64,000 nucleotides of DNA from Crocodylus rhombifer. Lineage: Eukaryota > Chordata > Crocodylia > Crocodylidae. The stretch lies in NCBI GenBank assembly GCA_038503035.1, contig JAVSML010025213.1, positions 62,001 through 126,000 on the forward strand. The letters run 5' to 3'. Position 1 is the stretch's first letter, and each line of letters opens with the position of its first letter. Shown one piece after another: positions 57,694 through 64,000 of the stretch. The position numbers and the translations under genes are program-made. Below the pieces are notes generated by a model. It was given only the letters and a program-made list of their open reading frames with translations, searched no databases and was not told the origin of the DNA.

Positions 57694-58256
57694 GGGCTAC
57701 ACTAACATGTAGCTCCTCTACACTACACGTTAGTGGAACACCCTACCTGCCCCCGCCACCCACTGCACTGGCCCAGATCAGGCGCACTGCCCCCTGCCAG
57801 CAGCCCAGATCTCCACTCACTGCCCACTCCCCCTTAGTTGTGGTTGTTCATGTGATCTGTCCTGGAGAGCAGGCAGGAGAGGGTGGCCTGCCCAGCTGCC
57901 ACTGTTGCTGCTCTGCTCTCCAGCTCAGGCCCAGCCCAGAGAAGAGCAGCAGCCTGTCAGCAGCAGCTGGGTAAACAGGTTAACTGTTCCCTGTCTGCTG
58001 CCCTGGGGAAGACAGCATAGGCAGTCACAAGTACGGGGATCCCAAAGGGGCAGGGGAGGAGCCCTAGGGGTGGGAGAGGAACTACGGGAGCCCTGGGGGG
58101 CAGGGGGGAACCAGAAATGGGAAGGGTGGGGGAGGGGATTCTTACCTTTCATTCCTCTAGGCCCCTTCTGGCCTGAAGTGTGACTGCTTCAAACTCAAGC
58201 TAGCACTAATACTGATGAACATGTGTATGGTTTAGTGTTAGGTGTAACGATGCCCT
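57694..58256. mobile_element. GC-rich inverted-repeat element, 'CTACAC' type, copy 5
   Basis: Left end GGGCTACACTAACATG; right end 'TTAGTGTTAGGTGTAACGATGCCC'. The first and last 30-40 bp are imperfect reverse complements. The core is GC-rich without a supported protein. It resembles the elements at 35351 and 47395 in plan. Confidence 0.5.
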
Positions 58257-58958
58257 AAAAATGTTCTCCTTGTGCTATGGCTTACTGTCTGGGGCTCAGG
58301 AAAATTAGACTATTACATACATACATAAGATTACTGTTGGAGGAGCTGCATGTCTCTGAAAGAACCACTTCCAAAATTTGGGAATAAAGGGTTTAAGAGT
58401 ATGAAGGACCACCACGCCATCTACCTGAACTTCTGCGTGCCACAAGCATCAGGTCTTACTCAAATACTGTATGTCAAGCCCAAGGATTTGAGCTAGATGA
58501 AATAACTTTAGGACTGTGTTCTGAAGGGCTGTATTGCTGTGTTCCACCAGCAAGAGCATTGGTGCTACCAAGGCCTGAGGCTCCTGCAGTGTTAGGAACA
58601 CAGTCGGTGAGATAAACCCTATGCTAGGAGAGATGGTGAAAGACCTTAAAGTCCCCAGATTCCTTGGGAGAAAATTCCTAATGTCAAATCATGCTAATCA
58701 TTAGGACCATGAGCTTGTAAGCAAGATATACCAGCCTGCCATCAAAGGAAGGGGATTCTCAGTACTATTTGTGACCATTGGTCCATGAGGTATCTGTGGT
58801 AGTCCCTGATGCTTCAGAGGAAGGAAAAACAACAGCTAAAAGTAAGAAAAACATTGCAGTATACATTTACCCAATCATGCATCTGGAAAAATCCTTCCTA
58901 TTTCTGTAGGTGACCAACTGAAATCGCGGGTTATCAAAGCATAATATTTTATTATAAA
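58257..58958. other. Non-coding, old-repeat fragment
   Basis: At about 58775-58840 the words 'ACCATTGGTCCATGAGGTA' and 'GATGCTTCAGAGGAAGG' match the same widespread reptile repeat seen at 60970. Nothing else is recognised. Confidence 0.45.
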
Positions 58959-59216
58959 TGGGTGTGTCTACATGTTTATTAATGCACCATAGTTATGGCT
59001 TATTAAGTTTAGTACTTGTATTATCAAGTATTAAATCAGTGCACAGTTACCAGTGTTACTGCGCAGTAGCATGGGCACATGCCTTTTTAGTGACGCTACT
59101 GCTCTGTAGCCTAATAATACTATACAGTAGTATATTAGCACTGTTTGTGCTGTGATGCACTACTGCACAGTATTATTAGCCTACTGCACACTTAGTGTCT
59201 CATGTAGATGTGTTCA
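58959..59216. mobile_element. Inverted-repeat element, 'CTACAC' type, copy 6
   Basis: Left end TGGGTGTGTCTACATG; right end CATGTAGATGTGTTCA. The interior has repeated 'CTACTGCACAGTA' palindromic words. It is 258 bp and non-coding. Confidence 0.7.
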
Positions 59217-62200
59217 TTGTTACTTTAATTCTGTGTTATGAAAGCATTATGAGGCAATGCAAGTAATCCTGTTCATATCCTTCTTAAATGGTGTTTGGGA
59301 GAACAGGGAGGTTTAGGTTGCTGGGCCAGAAAGGACTATTACAATATTACAAGATTCACACTGATCTTCTCCCTTGCCCTGCCCTTCGGACGCATTGACT
59401 GAGAAATGTGTGGGTTGGTCTGTGTGGTGCAGTACTGGGGGTTCATGTGGTGTGGTGAGAGGCCCGGGGTGTGTGCAGCCTCTCTTCAACCATCAAAACA
59501 AGCATGACAACAGATTTCTTCTCTTCTTTGTTCATCACTTGTATTACAAATGCTAGGCTAGGGGCTGTATAAACAAGCAACACGTTGGAGCTGATGGTTT
59601 CTGCACCAATGAGCTTACAGCCTGCAGGGAACTCACTGTAGTCCTAGGAAAGAGTTAATTTCATGACAGTAGTTCCCCAGTAGCTGCCTAATCTGGATCA
59701 TGGGGGCAGGGTTGAAATGCACTAAACCATCAGGGGAGCTCTAACTGCATCCACACTGATAAAATGGGTGGAGCGCTGGGGGAGTATTGCTGTCCAAAGC
59801 CAGGGAGAGCAGTGGGAATACATTCGTCTCTCCACTGTCTTTTAGATTAACCAGCAGTGGTGTACAGAGGGGGTGCACTGTTAATAATGTTGCTGAATGG
59901 ATACCTAATTATCCAATTAGTTATTAACAGCACTCTACTGACCCCTCAGTATTCAGCTATGTGCATAAGCAAGCACACATCACTATCTTATCCCAGCATA
60001 TGAGTGTACACCTTCGGGTCAGTATCCTCTTCTGTTTTTTCACGTTTGGAAACAAAACACTTCTACCTATTCATCCTTTCATCCTTTTATCTACAGTGTG
60101 GCTTGGTCCCAACACTTTTATTCAGGTAAAGCTGCTTTTAAGTTTACTGAGTGTCTTCCTTCATCAGGATTAAGTACGGACCTCAGAACTAGAACCATAT
60201 TTGCTAAGCACACTTGGGATGGAAAGATACTGCATAATTGTAGGGTATAGTTTAATTATCTAGGCAATAATATTACAATTGGAGCGTGATGACAAATTTG
60301 TTGTTCATTCTACAATTACTGTTAGAAATAACAAAATGACCACAGACTCATCTTTTCTCTCTGCTGTTTTATTTATGCCCTCAAAATTTACCACTTAGAA
60401 ACATGAACATTGTCTTTGTATATACTACTGTACAGAGCAGAGATGCAAAGACTTAATTTTAAAAAGAATCACCACTTGGAAACCATGAAGGACTCCACAT
60501 TGTTGCAGAGCTTACATTTTACTCATCATTTTCACAGTGCCTGAGAAACTAAGGTTTCATAAAATGTAATGAACTCAACATTGATTTTTTTTCCCTTAAA
60601 TGAAGGATTGTGGCTTGTCAACTGAATGATTTTTTTTACATTGGCCTTCTATTTTCATAGCTATTCTAAATCTCCATTAGTGTCATCTGCAGCAGTTTTT
60701 AGACTTCCTAAATGAAGTCAAGCATACTCAATCCACCTTACAACTGACCTTTCCATTTTTACCATGGAAACAGGATTGAGTTACTACTTGATGAAGTGGT
60801 ACCAAACTTGAAAGAACAGTGAAAAATATTCAGTATTCAGCAAGTCATAATTAAATGCAACCATTCATGTTCTTAATTTCTTTACCCCAACCAAAAAAAA
60901 ATATTGGTTTAGTCAGATGCAAAATTTAATTGCATTTTGCTGCTATTCTGACTTTATTTGCTCTTTGAAGCACAGAAATATAGGAACACCTAGAGTGAAA
61001 CAGACCAATGGACCGTCTAATGCAGTGCCTTCTCTGAAAGAGGCCAATGGCATGATTCCGAGGAAGAGTTAAACTCTGCATACTACACCTATTTTGCAAC
61101 ACTGTTCCAGTATGTGTGTAATCGTTTTTGACCCTAGGAGATAATCAGCTTCTGACCTGAAGCTTGATGACTGATAGAACTCTTTTAACTTTATCCTACT
61201 TTAAAACTGCAGTTGTTACTCCTATGGATTACAATCTTAACGAAGAGAAAATCATTTTGGGTACTAGTTTTGCTTCCAAGGCACCTTCTTCATCCCATTT
61301 TCTATTAGATTCAATCATACTAATATCTTGCATTTTTGTAACATCTTTCAGAGAAGACTCTCCGCCCCCTGTTATTAAGGGTGAATTAGTACTCCCCACC
61401 CCCCAGCCCTTTGATGGAAGGAATGAAACATTCCTTTTTCCATTTAATAAGTTACGTAAGTGACTTGGTTTAAGTAACAATGCAGAAAACTTGACTACAT
61501 TTTAAAAAACGTTATTTGGGGATGCTGAACTTCTGGGTATTTCACCTCAAAGGGGCCTTGACTTTAAGAAAAGGCATTGAGTACACTTGTCTGGTATGTC
61601 AACTGAGCACATACAATCATTGGTCAGTTTTGAGTAATTAGGTATCTAAATTGCTTTGTTACTGTCTATTTTACTTTAAAATATCTCTAAAAGGAATATT
61701 ATTCAGTTTTTCTTTCCCTAATGCCAGTCCCTTCTCCATCGTTAAGCCCTCTTTTCCTTAGCTTCTAAACTGATTCTACACACATTTGCTTCCTGCTTCA
61801 AGCCTTCTTGGTCTCATAGCTGCCAGTCCCTGTGTCCTGAAGTTGCTATTTTTCTTCTTTCCCTCTTTGGTCCCATGTTCTGGCTATGCTCAGCTGTTCT
61901 ATCTCCTTCCTGCACCCCAATGTCAAATTAAAAATATTAATTTCACATGCAAAGAAACAGTGCTATAGATAATAATAGCCTCATTTCTATGTTTGTGGAG
62001 CACGAGAGGTTCATAGATATCAAATTGTGCTCTCTGCTCCATGCAGTATTTGGCTGGTTTGTATAAATTCAGTAGCTGTGTTCTATAAATGTGGAAATAT
62101 GGCAAGTATCGTTATTCATTCTTTATCTTTTTTTTCAAATATTAAAGCATGACTGCCATTTATTTCTTATTCCCATTTGTAGGAAAGAAAAGGAAACATC

Positions 62201-62617
62201 TGTCTCTTCTCCTGTTGATGAATTCTTTAAAGATACCTCCTGCAGGCTTTTCTCAATCTAGACTTAAGTAAGTCTATATTGTGTAGGAGGTGGTTTAATT
62301 AGTTCACCATTATATTTGCTTATTGGTTTAAAAGACTGTCATTTATTAAGGTTGCTGTTGTCTCATTAATTATACATTCACAATGTAAGTTATATTAGCA
62401 AATCCACTACATAATTATTATTTTAATTAACTAAGTTAATATATGTTGATGGAAAGAATAAGTTTGGGAATAAAATATATTATATCTAGAGAAATAATGT
62501 CAGATTGCAGAATTGTAAGGGAAAATGAATATTAGTGTAGTTTATGCCTACTGTACATCACAGTGAGATTTTCTGTCTAAAAGAGCCTACATTTAGACTT
62601 GCAGAATTTGGACACTT
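59217..62617. other. AT-rich stretch with old repeat fragments
   Basis: There is no gene. At about 59540-59632 the words 'GGGGCTGTATAAACAAG' and 'GAGCTTACAGCCTGCAG' mark an old SINE/LINE fragment. A better fragment is listed at 60970. The remaining sequence is unassigned. Confidence 0.45.
60970..61175 (+). repeat. Widespread reptile interspersed repeat fragment
   Basis: The word order 'ATATAGGAACACC', 'CAGACCAATGGACCGTCTAA', 'CAGTGCCTTCTCTGAAAG', 'GGCCAATGGCA' and 'AGCTTCTGACCTGAAGCTTGA' is that of a common old repeat in turtles and crocodilians. Its class is not known to me with certainty. Confidence 0.6.
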
Positions 62618-62940
62618 GGCACATTTACAGACATGCTCTGGGAGGCAGCGGGTAGGGGCGTGTCTCTTTAATTAGTGCAGCTCCGAGAGCTGAACTAATT
62701 AAAAGTGCCTGTAGCATCATGTGTATCAGCATCCCTGAACTGAAAAAGGTGGCAGGGCACTTCAAACTAAAGCTCTTTGAACAAACTTTAGTTTAAAGCA
62801 CTCTGCTGCCATTTTTTCGTGCAGGAATGCTGATACACATGATGCTGGTGTCTGCTGGAGCACGGTAATTAACTGAGTCTGCTCCAATGCACTGTAGTTA
62901 CAGCACATTGAAACAGCCTCCCTGCATGTGTATAGGAGTC
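62618..62940. mobile_element. Palindromic MITE-like element, family P copy 4
   Basis: The left end has ATTTACAGACATGCTC and the right end CCTGCATGTGTATAGGAG. The interior has 'CATGTGTATCAGCATCC', the palindrome 'CTTCAAACTAAAGCTCTTTG' / 'AACTTTAGTTTAAAG', 'GCTGATACACATGATGC' and 'TAACTGAGTCTGCTCC'. It is the same family as 11152, 18260 and 51292, and the arm order is complete. Confidence 0.75.
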
Positions 62941-63137
62941 AATACAGACTGAAGAGCAGATAATTGCAGATAAGGTCAGGTTAGTGAAAACAGCTCTGCC
63001 CTGAGGTGCACTGATGGTCAGCATCTCTCTTCTATAGGCAGTTAATTCCTTTGCAAATTTAGGAACCTGTTCTTAAAACTGTGGAATAGTTTCAGTACTA
63101 AGCTCATGTATACAGTGCAAATGAAGCATGAAACTCC

Positions 63138-63310
63138 CAGACATTTGCTTCTCAAGAGAAATTCTCTTAGGAGTTATTTAACCCTTGTTGTTCCTAGGTT
63201 ATTTTTGCCCTGGAGCGGCTGTTTTTACTCTGGGAGAAAAAGCCTGAACATCTGTGCACTCATGGTTTCTCCTGGGATAGCAGCAATTCTCAGGAGAAAA
63301 TGAATGTCTG
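63138..63310 (+). mobile_element. Small inverted-repeat element, 'CAGACATT' family copy 2
   Basis: It begins CAGACATTTGCTTCTC and ends GAGAAAATGAATGTCTG. Inner 'TTCTC...GAGAA' words alternate through the element, and TTTTTACTCTGGGAGAAAAA lies in the right half. It is 173 bp. The inverted copy at 42956 confirms it is a dispersed repeat. Confidence 0.7.
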
Positions 63311-64000
63311 TATGAGGCCTGTGTCTCCTTTGTGGCTGGCGGGATCTCTGTGGATGATCTCCTCATGGACACTTTTTGTTAAAAGTATGAATAGATCGTG
63401 GATGTGAATGAGTGGGATGAATGTATTTATGCATGAGGCTATGTCCTGTGAATTCTTGACTGCACTTGGGAACTATTCATAAGCATTAACAATCTCAATA
63501 TGTCACCTTTCTGGAGGACTGGGACAGATACGGACAAAAGTTTCTCCATGCTTATCCTGCAGATTATGAATTTTCTAACTTCTCCAAAGTACTGGGTAGC
63601 ATTTGGTTAATAATAATGCCTTACATTTACATAATCTTGTGCCCAAATACCCGTGGCAGCAGCAGTGGCCATTTTCAATCTGTCTAGTGTTTGTTTTCTA
63701 AAATAAATAATTCTGTAGCTTGATTCTTTCATTTCTACATCTGCTGTTCCCCACTCACCAGTATTCAGGACTCCTTGTTATGAACTAGGGTGAAAATATG
63801 AAAGGTATAAGGAAAAAATAGAGGATTAATGTCTCTTCTTTGTTAACTGAAGCTATGTCTCACAGAAGTAGTGCAGTGTAGTATGATCATGTAAAGATAT
63901 GTGAGCTAACATTAAATGAACAAGCTAGGGGAACAAAAGCAGCCTAGCTGAGAATTGTCCTGCACTGAGCTTTGTCTACTATGGCTAGACTGCTCCTTGG
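63311..64000. other. No recognisable feature
   Basis: Non-coding sequence to the window edge. I recognise no repeat or gene. Confidence 0.4.

Noticed and set aside
1..64000. CRISPR array, phage, operon or other bacterial-type system
   Set aside because: The window is eukaryotic repeat-rich DNA with LINE, SINE and DNA-transposon content and no regularly spaced short repeats or dense operon-like genes.

Overview
This window looks like intergenic or intronic DNA from a sauropsid genome, most likely a crocodilian. I infer this from the dense CR1 LINEs, including a 4.9 kb full-length copy, together with MIR/CORE-SINE relics, hAT and PIF/Harbinger DNA transposons, LTR-like segments and many short inverted-repeat elements. 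I recognise no host protein-coding gene, tRNA, snRNA or rRNA. Every long reading frame with a recognisable product belongs to a transposable element.

Layout. 1-2830: CR1 copy A (minus strand, cut by the window edge) with an intact SGNH-esterase ORF1 and a broken ORF2. 3023-3244: small inverted-repeat element. 5826-10745: CR1 copy B (minus), full length, with duplicated 5' leader units, a broken ORF1 and an uninterrupted 954-residue ORF2. 11152-21000: inverted-repeat elements, a 1.3 kb palindrome (13480-14770), two LTR-like segments and a 334-bp hAT element with a perfect 8-bp target duplication. 22195-25511: a MIR relic and CR1 copy C (plus). 27293-28429: an inverted-repeat element and a hAT element. 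29980-35298: CR1 copy D (minus, decayed, reaching the 5' leader) directly beside older CR1 copy E, which a hAT-like element interrupts. 35351-36094: inverted-repeat element with a GC-rich core. 40200-40855: CR1 copy F (plus, 3' end only). 43145-48242: a decayed PIF/Harbinger transposase region with a nested hAT copy, a 76-bp internal duplication and a GC-rich inverted-repeat element. 48243-64000: AT-rich sequence with a MIR relic, a second copy of the Harbinger-flank repeat, an LTR-like segment, several inverted-repeat elements and old unclassified repeats.

The CR1 genes would work together as follows. ORF1 carries a Cys-pair motif, a coiled coil and an SGNH hydrolase domain. ORF2 carries an AP-like endonuclease followed by reverse transcriptase. 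No copy here looks autonomous. Copy B has an unbroken ORF2, but the motif A aspartate of its reverse transcriptase reads glycine and the Asp of its endonuclease SDH motif reads Asn. Copy A has an intact ORF1 but an ORF2 damaged by a deletion of about 0.5 kb. Bounds of non-coding repeats were read by eye and are approximate unless a target-site duplication is given.
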